Positions 16,796 through 25,570 are shown, counted from the stretch's first letter. The stretch: DNA of 64,000 nucleotides from an uncultured Porphyromonadaceae bacterium (GCA_900541835.1 UQLL01000003.1:62001-126000), one strand, 5' to 3'. Numbers and translations: made by a program. The notes: generated from the sequence alone by a model not told the origin.

Positions 16796-17785
16796 ATGAA
16801 AAAATTTCTCACCTGTCTTTCCCTCTCTCTCCTTCTCCTTTCTCCTTCTCTTCTCCGCGCCGGCGACAAGAAAGCCGTGGCCTTGGGCGACAACCATGCT
16901 CTCGTCCTCAAGACCGACGGTACGCTGTGGGCCTTCGGCCGCAACTCCTACGGCCAGCTCGGCGACGGCACCGAGAACTGGCAGAAGACGCCAGTGAAGA
17001 TAATGGACAATGTGGTGCAGATTTCAGCCCAGGATAACAAGTCTATGGCACTCAAGGCTGACGGCACTCTGTGGACATGGGGCGAGAATGACTATGGCTC
17101 CCTGGGCGACGGCACCAGGGATGAACACAGCACCCCGAAGAAGATTATGGATAATGTGATGTCGGCCTGCGTGGGCGACCAGCAATCCTTTGCCGTAGAC
17201 CGCGACGGCTGGCTTTGGGCATGGGGTAACAATTCGCACGGCCAGCTCGGCGACGGCACTACTACCGACCATTATACGCCGGTCAGGATTATGTCCGGAG
17301 CGAAGGATGTGACGGGTGGTGCCGGAACTGCCTTTGTGGTGTGTCAGGACGGGTCGCTGTATCAGTTGAGCCCCGGGCTGAAGAGCCCGCGCAAAATCAT
17401 GGAGGGCGTAGTCAAGGCATCATGCTACGGGCCCTATATGGCCCTTCGCCGTGACGGCACATTATGGACATGGGGTTATAACGGTAGCGGCGAATTGGGC
17501 GACGGTACCACCGAGAGCCGCTACGATCCCTCCGATGCCTACAAGATAATGAGCGGAGTGACCGACTTCTCCTCGGGTTACCGCCATGCCATGGCCGTCC
17601 GCAAGGATGGCACGCTTTGGGCCTGGGGCTGGAACAACTACGGCCAGCTCGGCAACGGCACCACCACCGGCACCCTGCGGCCCATACAAATCGACGACAA
17701 TGTCAGCTCCGTTTCCTGTGGTTACGCCATTTCCGCATGGATAACCCGCGACGGCGATCTCCGCATGGTCGGCCGTCCCTTCTGA
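16796..17785 (+). CDS. Secreted RCC1-repeat propeller protein, array member 8
   Basis: 329 residues, start MKKFLTCLSLSLLLLSPS, signal to about LLRAG. Seven repeats with a degenerate fourth (QDGSLYQLSPGLKSPRKI), belonging with members 3-6 by this trait and by the ending DLRMVGRPF. Repeat 5-6 text (SRYDPSDAYKIMSGV) is close to member 6 (YRYDPSEARQIMSGV). It is the last gene of the array, ending 20 bases from the convergent MATE gene, with no clear terminator between them. Confidence 0.9.
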   Translation: MKKFLTCLSLSLLLLSPSLLRAGDKKAVALGDNHALVLKTDGTLWAFGRNSYGQLGDGTENWQKTPVKIMDNVVQISAQDNKSMALKADGTLWTWGENDYGSLGDGTRDEHSTPKKIMDNVMSACVGDQQSFAVDRDGWLWAWGNNSHGQLGDGTTTDHYTPVRIMSGAKDVTGGAGTAFVVCQDGSLYQLSPGLKSPRKIMEGVVKASCYGPYMALRRDGTLWTWGYNGSGELGDGTTESRYDPSDAYKIMSGVTDFSSGYRHAMAVRKDGTLWAWGWNNYGQLGNGTTTGTLRPIQIDDNVSSVSCGYAISAWITRDGDLRMVGRPF

Positions 17786-17804
17786 ACAGATGCGCGAGCT
17801 AATC

Positions 17805-19163
17805 TCAACGGTTGCGCTCGCTGCGCCGCATGATGGCGCGGAAGTAGTGGAGGTATGCGGCGAAGGCCACCATCAGCATGATGACGAAGCTCCAGTAGAC
17901 GCCCACGCACTGCAGCCCGGCCCAGCGGGCCAGGCCGAGCATGGCCGGAACACCCACTATCAGGTATGATAGAACGGAAACGGTCAGCAGCGGCCACACT
18001 ATGCCGGTGCCGCGTACGGCGTTGCTGAACGTCACCTGTACGGCATCGAAGAGCTGATAGGCTATCAGCGGCAGAATAAGCGTCAGCGCCACGGCCACCA
18101 CTGCGCCGTCGGGGGTGAAGGCACCGAGCAGTTGCCGTGAGAAGAAGTAGAAGATAAGGCTTGCCACCACTGCCAGGCAGAGGTTGAGACTCACGCCCAC
18201 CCGTGTGCTGAGGTGGATGCCGGGGTAATCGCGCAGGCCCATTTTGTTGGCCACGCGTATGCTCAAAGCTATGCCGAAGCTGAGGTAGGCCATGAAGCCC
18301 AGCTGCGACATGGTGTTGGTGATCTGGTAGGCGGCCAGCTCTATCTTGCCGTACCAGCCGCACACGACCGCCCCGAAGGCCCAGATCAGCACTTCGGCGC
18401 CATTCTGCAGCATCACTGGCAGCGAGGTTGACATGATGCGCCAGTTGAGCGCTCTTGACCCGCGTCGGCGCAGGCCTTGCGCGTAGGGCCGGTAGCGGCG
18501 GGTGTGGCGCACTACCCGGAGTATGACGAGCGTGGCGGCCAGGCGGGCGGTGAAGGTGCTTAGTCCGGCGCCGTTCAGTCCCATTTCGGGCAGCCCCCAG
18601 TGGCCGTAGATCAGCAGCCAGTTGCCGAAGATGTTCAGGGCGTTGGCTCCAAGGATTATCCACATCGGCATGGAGGTGTTGGTGACGGCGTTGGCAGCCT
18701 GCTGGCAGGCGTTGAAGAAGGGTGCCGGCAGCATGGACGCCATCACTATCAGGTAGTAGGGCCGGATGTAGGGGAGTAGCTCGGCGGGCTGCCCCATGCG
18801 GTCGAGGAAGAAGTAGAGCACGCCCATGACGGCCACCAGCAGCAGGGCCATGAGGGTGTTGAGCTTGAGCCCGGCGCGGAGCGTGCGGCCGACCTCGACG
18901 TTCCGCTTACGCGTGTAGAGGGAGCCGATGATGGGTGTGAGGCCGGCGGCGAAGCCCATGAGCATGACCATGGGCACCATGAAGAAGTTGTTGACGAAGG
19001 CGGCGGCGGCGAGGGCCTCGGTGCTGTAGGCGCCCACCATCATGGTGTCGGCGAAGCTGACGACGATGACGCCGACCTGGGTCAGGAGTATGGGGGCGCC
19101 GAGGCGGAGCAGGGCGCTCGCCTCGGGCCAGAGTCTGACGTGGGGCGCTGCCGTTTCTGCCAT
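17805..19163 (-). CDS. MATE family efflux transporter
   Basis: 452-residue polytopic membrane protein with about twelve hydrophobic segments and the MATE opening APILLTQVGVIVVSFADTMM, then MVGAYSTEALAAAAFVNN. It would export cationic compounds using a Na+ or H+ gradient. It follows adk by 4 bases, so it is probably cotranscribed with adk, and converges on the last RCC1 gene. A second, frameshifted MATE gene lies at 26990. Substrate unknown. Confidence 0.93.
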   Translation of the reverse strand: MAETAAPHVRLWPEASALLRLGAPILLTQVGVIVVSFADTMMVGAYSTEALAAAAFVNNFFMVPMVMLMGFAAGLTPIIGSLYTRKRNVEVGRTLRAGLKLNTLMALLLVAVMGVLYFFLDRMGQPAELLPYIRPYYLIVMASMLPAPFFNACQQAANAVTNTSMPMWIILGANALNIFGNWLLIYGHWGLPEMGLNGAGLSTFTARLAATLVILRVVRHTRRYRPYAQGLRRRGSRALNWRIMSTSLPVMLQNGAEVLIWAFGAVVCGWYGKIELAAYQITNTMSQLGFMAYLSFGIALSIRVANKMGLRDYPGIHLSTRVGVSLNLCLAVVASLIFYFFSRQLLGAFTPDGAVVAVALTLILPLIAYQLFDAVQVTFSNAVRGTGIVWPLLTVSVLSYLIVGVPAMLGLARWAGLQCVGVYWSFVIMLMVAFAAYLHYFRAIMRRSERNR

Positions 19164-19167
19164 TTCC

Positions 19168-19791
19168 TTATACGCGATGGGAGTGGTGCGGGCGGGCGTG
19201 GCGGGTCTTGACGCCGGTCATGGACTCGATGCCCTGCTCGATGTCGCGGAAGATGTCGTCGACCACACCCTTGCCGTTGACGGGTATGAACTTGCCGAGG
19301 TTCTGGTAGTACTGGCGCAGGGGCTCGGTCTGGGAGTGGTATACCTTGAGGCGGCGGGCTATGGTCTCGGCGTTGTCGTCGGAGCGGCCGCTCTCCAGTC
19401 CTCGCTTGAGCAGGCGCTCGGTCAGGTCCGCCTCGGGGACGTCGAGGCCCACGACGGCGTGCAGGTCGGTGCCCTTGCGGCGCAGCAGCTCCTGCAGGGC
19501 GTCGGCCTGCGGGATGGTGCGCGGGAAGCCGTCGAAGACCACGCCTCCGGCGCCGGCCGCGATGTGCTTGTCGAGCTCCTCCTCCAGAATCTGCATCATC
19601 AGCTCGTCGGGGATGAGGTTGCCCTTGGAAATGTACTCGTTGGCGGTCTTGCCGTAGGGGGTGTTGCGGGCTATGTGGTCGCGCAGCACATCGCCGGTGC
19701 TGATGTGGTGCAGCCCGTATTCGTCGATTATTTTTGCACTCTGGGTGCCTTTGCCGCTGCCGGGGGCGCCGAATAACACGAGGTTCAGCAT
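19168..19791 (-). CDS. adk: Adenylate kinase
   Basis: 207-residue cytoplasmic enzyme interconverting ATP, ADP and AMP. P-loop GAPGSGKGT at 8-16, the AMP-binding STGDVLRDHI, the FDGFPRT motif and the LID-side RRLKVYHSQTEPL are present. It is the short-LID type, consistent with about 190-residue homologs of Bacteroidota, with a 12-residue His/Arg-rich tail extra. It lies between hpt (144 bases upstream) and the MATE gene; hpt-adk adjacency is common in Bacteroidales. Confidence 0.97.
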   Translation of the reverse strand: MLNLVLFGAPGSGKGTQSAKIIDEYGLHHISTGDVLRDHIARNTPYGKTANEYISKGNLIPDELMMQILEEELDKHIAAGAGGVVFDGFPRTIPQADALQELLRRKGTDLHAVVGLDVPEADLTERLLKRGLESGRSDDNAETIARRLKVYHSQTEPLRQYYQNLGKFIPVNGKGVVDDIFRDIEQGIESMTGVKTRHARPHHSHRV

Positions 19792-19935
19792 AGTATCACA
19801 AAATCAAGTGGGTCGGAGGACCCGAAAGATCAATCCGTTTACTAATACAAAGGTTGCGGGGGCGGAATTGTTCGGCCGCACTGCGGGCGTCGCGACCCCG
19901 GTGCGGGGCTGCGTCGTCGTTGCCGTGGTTCCGGG

Positions 19936-20484
19936 TTACGCGTCCTCTTCGAGGATGTAGATGTCGCGCAGGTTGCGGGCCTTGCCGTCCAGGTCGAGGC
20001 CGTAGCCGATGATGAACTTGGACGGGATGGTGAAGGCGGCGTAGTCGGGGGTGAAGTCCACCTTGGCGCTCTCCTTCTTGTGCAGCAGGGTGGCGAAGCG
20101 GATGGAGGCGGGATTCATCTTCTTGAGGTCGGCGATCATCTTCTGGGCGGTGTAGCCGGTGTCGACGATGTCCTCGATGATGACTATGTCTCGGCCCTCG
20201 ACGGGCTCGGTCAGGCCCACGATCTGCTTGACGTTGCCGGTGGACTGCGTACCCTCGTAGGAGGAGTAGCGCACGAAGCTGATGTCGGCGTGGTTCATGC
20301 CGGCGGCGCGTAGCAGGTCGGCGGCGAATATGAAGGCGCCGTTGAGCACGGCGATGAACAGCGGGCGCTGGCCGGCGTAGTCGCGCTGTATTTCCCTGGC
20401 GACGCGCTCGACCTGCTCCAGGATCCGGGCTTCCGTCAGGTACGGGACGAAGTTGAGGCCGTTGAATGTGAGCTTTTTCTCCAT
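19936..20484 (-). CDS. hpt: Hypoxanthine phosphoribosyltransferase
   Basis: 182 residues from MEKKLTFNGLNFVPYL; the 16 codons upstream run into the promoter and are rejected. Purine salvage enzyme making IMP/GMP from hypoxanthine/guanine and PRPP. The PRPP motif VIIEDIVDTGYTAQK and the purine-site KFIIGYGLDLDGKARNL are intact, as is the FIAVLNGAFIFAADL loop. It has a full consensus promoter directly upstream and is followed by adk. Confidence 0.96.
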   Translation of the reverse strand: MEKKLTFNGLNFVPYLTEARILEQVERVAREIQRDYAGQRPLFIAVLNGAFIFAADLLRAAGMNHADISFVRYSSYEGTQSTGNVKQIVGLTEPVEGRDIVIIEDIVDTGYTAQKMIADLKKMNPASIRFATLLHKKESAKVDFTPDYAAFTIPSKFIIGYGLDLDGKARNLRDIYILEEDA

Positions 20485-20501
20485 GGCGAAAAAATTTGGG
20501 A

Positions 20502-20533
20502 CAAAGTTAGTGAAAAATTCCCGTAACCTCAAA
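20502..20533 (-). promoter_or_regulatory. Promoter of hpt
   Basis: On the minus strand: TTTG (20530-20533), 20-base spacer, TAACTTTG (20502-20509). This is a complete match to the Bacteroidota -33/-7 pattern, 18 bases upstream of the hpt ATG. Confidence 0.85.
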
Positions 20534-20587
20534 CGCCCCTCCCGAAAACCATTTCGGTTTATGGCGTTCCTTAACCTCGTTGCTTGG

Positions 20588-21346
20588 TCAGAAAAAACGT
20601 TTGTGGCGATGCCAGAAGTGGAATAGGGCTTTGATGTGCTTGCGCCCCATGGTGGAAAAGGGCGAAGTAGTCGTTAGGCGGCGCCAATGGTGAATGATGG
20701 TGGCAGAGGTTAGGTAATCCACGGTATATCCGGCCTTTACTACACGGAGACAGAAGTCGGCGTCTTCCGGACCGTAGAAGATGCATTCGTCAAGAAGTCC
20801 GGTCTTAAGAATCACTTCATGTCGAATTAGCTGGCATGCGCCAATGAGATATACCGGGTGTATGATGTCGCTTTCTGCCAATTCTGCAAGATATGGCGAT
20901 TTACTCTTTATTCGCAATATGTTACGTAATTTCACGCCTAATCCCGGGAATGGCTTGTAGCTCTCTTGGATAATGCCGTCGGCGTCCGTGAGCCGGCAGC
21001 CGCACACTCCGCATTTGGGATTTTGCTTCATGTGCGTAAGCATGGTGGCGAGAGCTGAAGGATTGACTTCCGTGTCATCGTCGAGAATCCAGACATACTC
21101 CCCCTTTGCGGCCTCTATGCCGCGGTTACGTCCGTAGGCCACGCCTCGGTTGCGTCTCAGGCGTAACACTTTCAGTCCGGGCAGTCCGTATTCTCCTGCG
21201 AATGGCTCTACTTCCTGTTCAGAACCGTTGTCTACAAGAATTACTTCGGCGTTGTAAGGTGCAATAGTCTCGCGAAGAGAGGGGAAAAGGCGTTCCAGGC
21301 GCTTTTCCGAGTTCCAGCACAGTATCACCACCGATATCGTTGTCAT
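20588..21346 (-). CDS. Family 2 glycosyltransferase
   Basis: 252 residues with a GT-A fold: SVVILCWNSEKRLERLF at the start, VDNGSEQ, RNRGVAYGRNRGI, and the DXD-like motif WILDDDTEVNPSAL at about 89-101; a later FYGPEDADFCLRVVKAGY matches the acceptor-side ED motif of rhamnosyl/galactosyl transferases. It would add a sugar to a surface glycan or rhamnan-like polymer; the acceptor cannot be read. The start overlaps the stop of the radical SAM gene (ATGA), so they are one operon. Codons are more AT-rich than neighbours. Confidence 0.92.
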   Translation of the reverse strand: MTTISVVILCWNSEKRLERLFPSLRETIAPYNAEVILVDNGSEQEVEPFAGEYGLPGLKVLRLRRNRGVAYGRNRGIEAAKGEYVWILDDDTEVNPSALATMLTHMKQNPKCGVCGCRLTDADGIIQESYKPFPGLGVKLRNILRIKSKSPYLAELAESDIIHPVYLIGACQLIRHEVILKTGLLDECIFYGPEDADFCLRVVKAGYTVDYLTSATIIHHWRRLTTTSPFSTMGRKHIKALFHFWHRHKRFF

Positions 21347-22785
21347 TGCCAGAAAAGTTTGGTGCGAAGCGCTTTCAAGGCATACATGAACTCCGAGGCG
21401 TTCTTGAAGCGGCGAAGGTGTTTCAGCACCACTCTCGGACTTAAGAAATATCGCAGGTTGAAGCGATAGAGCGCTTTCTCCATATCTTCGGCAGAGAGAT
21501 GCGGATAGCTTAGGATTGATTCTTTCTGCACATTGGTGGGAGAGTACTCACCCCCCTTTATCCATCCGTTCTCGTGTGCCATTTTGTAGAATTCCGTGCC
21601 GGGGAAAGGCGACACAATGTTGAACATGACCTGGTCTACATTCAGCTTCATGGCTTTGCGAAGGGTGCGTCTCAGTGTTTCCTTCGTCTCTAAAGGTGAT
21701 GTGCCGATGAGGATATTCAGCTTTACCGGCACCTTGTACTTCTGCAAGAGGTCTATGGCGCGGTAAATCTGTTCGCTGGTAATGCCCTTCTTTATGAACT
21801 TGAGAATCTCGTCCTCAAACGATTCTATGCCGAGGTCTATGTATGTGCACCCTGACTCTCCGAGGAGCTTTGCTATCGGTTCGGTGATGGCATCCACCCT
21901 TGCCTGGCAACCCCATTTTATTCCGTGGCGGCGCAGGGGTTCGCAGAGGGCGGAGGTGCGCTCCAGGTCCCAGATGAAATTGTCGTCCACGAACCCTATG
22001 GCCTTGTAGCCTTCGGCGGAGAGCATATCTATCTCCTTGGCCACGTTCTCCGGGGAACGCATAGTGATGGGGGGCTTACGGCCATGGTCGGCGCGGTAGT
22101 CCAGCTCTCTGGCGAATGTCAGCGAACTCGGTACACAATATATGCACTGATACGGGCAGTTGCGCGAGGTGACCATGGTGGTGTAGGGACTCAGTTTCAG
22201 CTTTGGATTGTGGTAGCTGCGTCCCTTGAGTAGATGACGTGCCGGGAAAGGCAGGGTATCGATGTCCTGAATCAGCGGTCGTGCCGGATTTCTTTTGATG
22301 GCACCGTCAGAGTCAAGCAATATAAGCCCTTGCAGATTGGAAAAATCCTTATCCTTTTCCAGGTATTCCGCCAGTTCCATAAGCGTGGCTTCCGGTTCGC
22401 CGCGAACTATTGTCACCCTGTTGTCGGTGAGGTACAGCTCAGGGAAGAATGTAGCTCCGGGACCCATGAAGATGATCTTTGCCTCCGGGCGCAGGCGAAG
22501 CGCCATGTCGCGAAAGGCGAAATCGGCATTGCGGCTCAGGTTCACGCTCCATACCAGATATGCCGACGAGTTGTCAGTCCTCAGGAAACGTTCCACGGCG
22601 TCGGCATCCCCCTTCTCCGCCACAAAATCCACCAGCTTCACCTTATGACCTTTATCTTCGAGGCATGCGGCAGCGATGAGTTCATATATGTTGGGCATGG
22701 GGTAAACAATCCTGGTACAGCCTGCCGACCGTTCAGCGGCTACTTCCTTCCCCGGTTCGGGAGGCACCACAAATGTCATTCTCAT
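21343..22785 (-). CDS. B12-binding radical SAM protein (BchE/PhpK-like class)
   Basis: About 480 residues. An N-terminal cobalamin-binding-like Rossmann region (MRMTFVVPPEPGKEVAAER... to about 160) precedes a radical SAM barrel whose Fe-S cluster motif C-x3-C-x2-C is NCPYQCIYC (Cys210, 214, 217). GFVDDNF and YIDLGIESFEDEILK are typical of the family. It could perform a methylation or other radical modification, perhaps of a glycan or lipid given the coupled glycosyltransferase. I choose the start at 22785 because the family opens with a strand like MRMTFVVPP; an in-frame ATG at 22842 would add 19 residues and overlap the upstream gene by 8 bases. Relatively AT-rich, possible transfer. Confidence 0.88.
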   Translation of the reverse strand: MRMTFVVPPEPGKEVAAERSAGCTRIVYPMPNIYELIAAACLEDKGHKVKLVDFVAEKGDADAVERFLRTDNSSAYLVWSVNLSRNADFAFRDMALRLRPEAKIIFMGPGATFFPELYLTDNRVTIVRGEPEATLMELAEYLEKDKDFSNLQGLILLDSDGAIKRNPARPLIQDIDTLPFPARHLLKGRSYHNPKLKLSPYTTMVTSRNCPYQCIYCVPSSLTFARELDYRADHGRKPPITMRSPENVAKEIDMLSAEGYKAIGFVDDNFIWDLERTSALCEPLRRHGIKWGCQARVDAITEPIAKLLGESGCTYIDLGIESFEDEILKFIKKGITSEQIYRAIDLLQKYKVPVKLNILIGTSPLETKETLRRTLRKAMKLNVDQVMFNIVSPFPGTEFYKMAHENGWIKGGEYSPTNVQKESILSYPHLSAEDMEKALYRFNLRYFLSPRVVLKHLRRFKNASEFMYALKALRTKLFWQ

Positions 22786-22834
22786 GTTTATAAAACGCCC
22801 TTGCAAGTCCTTTATTATGAAACAGACGTTATTG

Positions 22835-23515
22835 TCAGTCACCGTAATCGGAGCCTAAGGCTTCCTCCACGGCATAGTTGATGAACCGGTTGAAGCGGCG
22901 GGCCTGCACGAGCATGCGGTGCAGGGCGTCGTCGTCGCTGTGCCAGGCGGGCAGGCGAGTATCTTCGGCTGTGCAGGCCACGAAGTCGCGGGGACGCACG
23001 TATTCCACGAACTCCCAGTCGCGGTCCACGCCCTTGGGAGCGGTCTTGAGCAGGTTATCGCCCACGGTCGGGAAGACGGAGCGGAATTCATGGTCGCGCA
23101 TAAGCTCGTCGTACTCCTCCACGTTGTCGACGATGCTGCGGCGTATGGCGGCCAGCACCTTCGGCGGATGGCAGACATTTCCGGCCGCGAAGAAGAATTT
23201 CCCCGGCTCGAAGTGGAAGTAGTAGCCGCCCAGGGGGGATTTTTTGCCGTAAGGGGGATTGATGAAGATGCCCATATGGGTCTTGTAGGGCGTCTTGTCG
23301 GTGGAGAAGCGGGTGTCGCGGTAGATGCGGTAGGTGCAGTCGCGCTCTGTCAGGCACCCCGCCGACGGGTCCACCTGCGCCACGGCCCCGATGAGCCGCG
23401 CCACCAGGGCCGAGCGTGTCTCCAGCGCATGCTCGTAGTGGTTGCGGCTGGCCGCGAACCACTCACGGTTGTTGTTTCGCTTCAGCTCGCGCAGAAAGCG
23501 CATTGTCTCTTTCAT
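22835..23515 (-). CDS. DUF2461 family protein
   Basis: 226 residues. FLRELKRNNNREWFAASRNHYE at the N-terminus, YRIYRDTRFSTDKTPYKTH in the middle and GGYYFHFEPGKFFFAAGNVC are characteristic of DUF2461 (TIGR02453), cytoplasmic proteins of unknown function found widely in bacteria and fungi. Length is normal. It is upstream of the radical SAM gene, but its GC-rich codons differ from that pair. Confidence 0.93.
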   Translation of the reverse strand: MKETMRFLRELKRNNNREWFAASRNHYEHALETRSALVARLIGAVAQVDPSAGCLTERDCTYRIYRDTRFSTDKTPYKTHMGIFINPPYGKKSPLGGYYFHFEPGKFFFAAGNVCHPPKVLAAIRRSIVDNVEEYDELMRDHEFRSVFPTVGDNLLKTAPKGVDRDWEFVEYVRPRDFVACTAEDTRLPAWHSDDDALHRMLVQARRFNRFINYAVEEALGSDYGD

Positions 23516-23581
23516 GTCTGATTAACGGCCCGCACGTTCACTTTTGTATAAGAATAGCCGACGAACTGCGTTATCCTATAT

Positions 23582-25570
23582 ATGAGACAAGTAAAGCCTT
23601 ACGTCAGCGGCGTCATCGTGGCGCTGCTGTGCATCATATTTTTAGCCGGTTGCAAGCCGAGCAAACTGTCGGTGGCCAACGAGCAGTTCGAGCGCGGCGA
23701 GTACTACAACGCCGCGCAGACCTACCGCAAGGTCTACAACAAGCTCACCAAGCGCGACGAGCGTCCGCTGCGCGGCCAGGTGGCCTACCAGATGGGCACC
23801 TGCTATCGCCGCCTCAACCAGGCCGAGCGCGCCGCCGCGTCGTACCAGAACGCCATTCGCTACGAGTATCCCGACTCGATGGTCTACTACTGGCTCGGCC
23901 GCTCGCAGCAGGCAGCAGGCCGCTATCAGCCAGCCATCGACGCCTACGTCACATATATGGAATGGCACCCCGGCGACGTCCTGGCCCAGGAGGGCGTTGA
24001 CGGCTGCCGACTGGCCATCGCAAGCCGCCAGCGTCCCAAGACACGATACATCGTGCGCCCCGCGAAGCTCTTCAACTCGCGCCGCTCCGACTTCGCCCCC
24101 ATGTACCTGGACAAGAACTTCGACCAGCTCTACTTCACCACCACCAACGAGAAGGTGTCCGGCGAGCACAAGTCCGAGATTACCGGCATGAAGAAAGGCG
24201 ACGTGTGGGTGGCCCGCAAGGACGAGCAGGGTAAGTGGAAGCGCCCCGAGCCGGCCGGCGGCGAGCTCAACACCGAGATGGACGAGGGCATCGTCTCCTT
24301 CTCGCCCGACGGCCAGACCATGTACCTGACCCGCGCCATCCGCTCCGAGACGGCCAACACCACCGTCGAGATCTACACCTCGCGCCGCTCCGACGCCTCC
24401 TGGAGCGCCCCGCAGAAGTTCGAGATCACAGGCGACACTATCTCCGCCATGGGCCACCCGGCCGTCTCGCCCGACGGCAAGTTCCTCTATTTCTCTTCCG
24501 ACATGCCCGGCGGCTACGGCGGCAAGGACATCTGGCGCGTCGGCATCGACGAGCGCCGTGGCACCCTGGAGAACATGGGCCCCGAGATCAACACCCCGGG
24601 CGACGAGATGTTTCCATACGCCCGAACCGACTCCGTGCTCTACTTCGCCTCCGACGGCCACCCCGGCTTCGGCGGCCTTGACCTGTTCAAGGCCTGGCTC
24701 GACTCCAGCGGCCAGCGCTGGAGCGTGGCCAACATGGGTCTGCCAATCAACTCCGCAGGCGACGACTTCGGCATCACTTTCGGCCCCGGCGAGACGGGCT
24801 TCTTCAGCTCCAACCGGGGCGACGGCTCCGGCCGCGACCATATCTACTCCTTCGAGCTCCCCGACCTAAAGATTACCATCACCGGTGTCGTGGTGGACCG
24901 CGACGACGAGCCGGTGCCCAACGCCATCATACGCATCGTCGGCGACGACGGCTCCAACCAGAAGGAGGTGGCCCGCGACGACGGCTCCTTCCGCTTCAAC
25001 CTCCAGCGAGGCGTCAAGTACGTCATGAAGGCCGGCGCCAAGGGATACCTCAACCAGAAACAGGAGTTCGAGACCGACACCACCGAGGCCGACGCCGAGT
25101 ACGGCGTGGACTTCGTATTGGCCAACATCAACAAGCCTCAGGTCGTGGAGAACATCTTCTACGACTTCGACAAGGCCACCTTGCGGCCCGAGTCGAAGGC
25201 GGCGCTCGACGAGATGGTGGCCATGTTGCGCGACAACCCTAACGTCTCCATCGAGATGGGTTCGCACACCGACCGCCACGGCTCGGTGGCCTACAACGAA
25301 GGGCTGAGCGACCGCCGAGCCAAGGCTGTCATCGACTACCTCACCGCCGCCGGCATCCCCCAGGAGCGCCTCACCTGGAAAGGCTACGGAAAGTCCGTAC
25401 CCAAGACCGTCACCAAGCGCATCAACAGCCAGTTCCCGCAGTTCCCGGAGGGGACCGTCCTCAACGAGGAGTTCATCGCCACCCTTTCGGAGGAGGACCA
25501 AGCTGCTGCCGACCAGATCAACCGCCGCACCGAGTTCAAGGTCACCTCCATCGACCTCGATATGTGGTAA
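23582..25570 (+). CDS. PorE-like T9SS lipoprotein: TPR, PD40 propeller, CRD, OmpA domain
   Basis: 662-residue outer-membrane-anchored lipoprotein (lipobox LAGC, Cys24). Domains in order: TPR repeats about 30-135 (EQFERGEYYNAAQTYRKVY), PD40/WD40-like propeller blades about 160-425 (SPDGQTMYL, SPDGKFLYFSSD, FFSSNRGDG), a carboxypeptidase-regulatory-like domain about 428-518 (TGVVVDRDDEPVPNAIIRI), and a peptidoglycan-binding OmpA domain from about 522 (YDFDKATLRPESKAAL, SHTDRHGS, SDRRAKAVIDYL). This exact order is that of PorE, the type IX secretion component that ties the machine to peptidoglycan. The window also holds proteins with T9SS-type C-terminal domains, which fits. It is single-gene, followed by a small mobile element. 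PorE identity is a strong inference, not proof. Confidence 0.87.
   Translation: MRQVKPYVSGVIVALLCIIFLAGCKPSKLSVANEQFERGEYYNAAQTYRKVYNKLTKRDERPLRGQVAYQMGTCYRRLNQAERAAASYQNAIRYEYPDSMVYYWLGRSQQAAGRYQPAIDAYVTYMEWHPGDVLAQEGVDGCRLAIASRQRPKTRYIVRPAKLFNSRRSDFAPMYLDKNFDQLYFTTTNEKVSGEHKSEITGMKKGDVWVARKDEQGKWKRPEPAGGELNTEMDEGIVSFSPDGQTMYLTRAIRSETANTTVEIYTSRRSDASWSAPQKFEITGDTISAMGHPAVSPDGKFLYFSSDMPGGYGGKDIWRVGIDERRGTLENMGPEINTPGDEMFPYARTDSVLYFASDGHPGFGGLDLFKAWLDSSGQRWSVANMGLPINSAGDDFGITFGPGETGFFSSNRGDGSGRDHIYSFELPDLKITITGVVVDRDDEPVPNAIIRIVGDDGSNQKEVARDDGSFRFNLQRGVKYVMKAGAKGYLNQKQEFETDTTEADAEYGVDFVLANINKPQVVENIFYDFDKATLRPESKAALDEMVAMLRDNPNVSIEMGSHTDRHGSVAYNEGLSDRRAKAVIDYLTAAGIPQERLTWKGYGKSVPKTVTKRINSQFPQFPEGTVLNEEFIATLSEEDQAAADQINRRTEFKVTSIDLDMW

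Noticed and set aside
9311..17785. Repeated GGCGACGGCACC-type text taken as a CRISPR or satellite array
   Set aside because: The spacing is codon-framed at about 150 bases, inside coding sequence with protein-level RCC1 periodicity.
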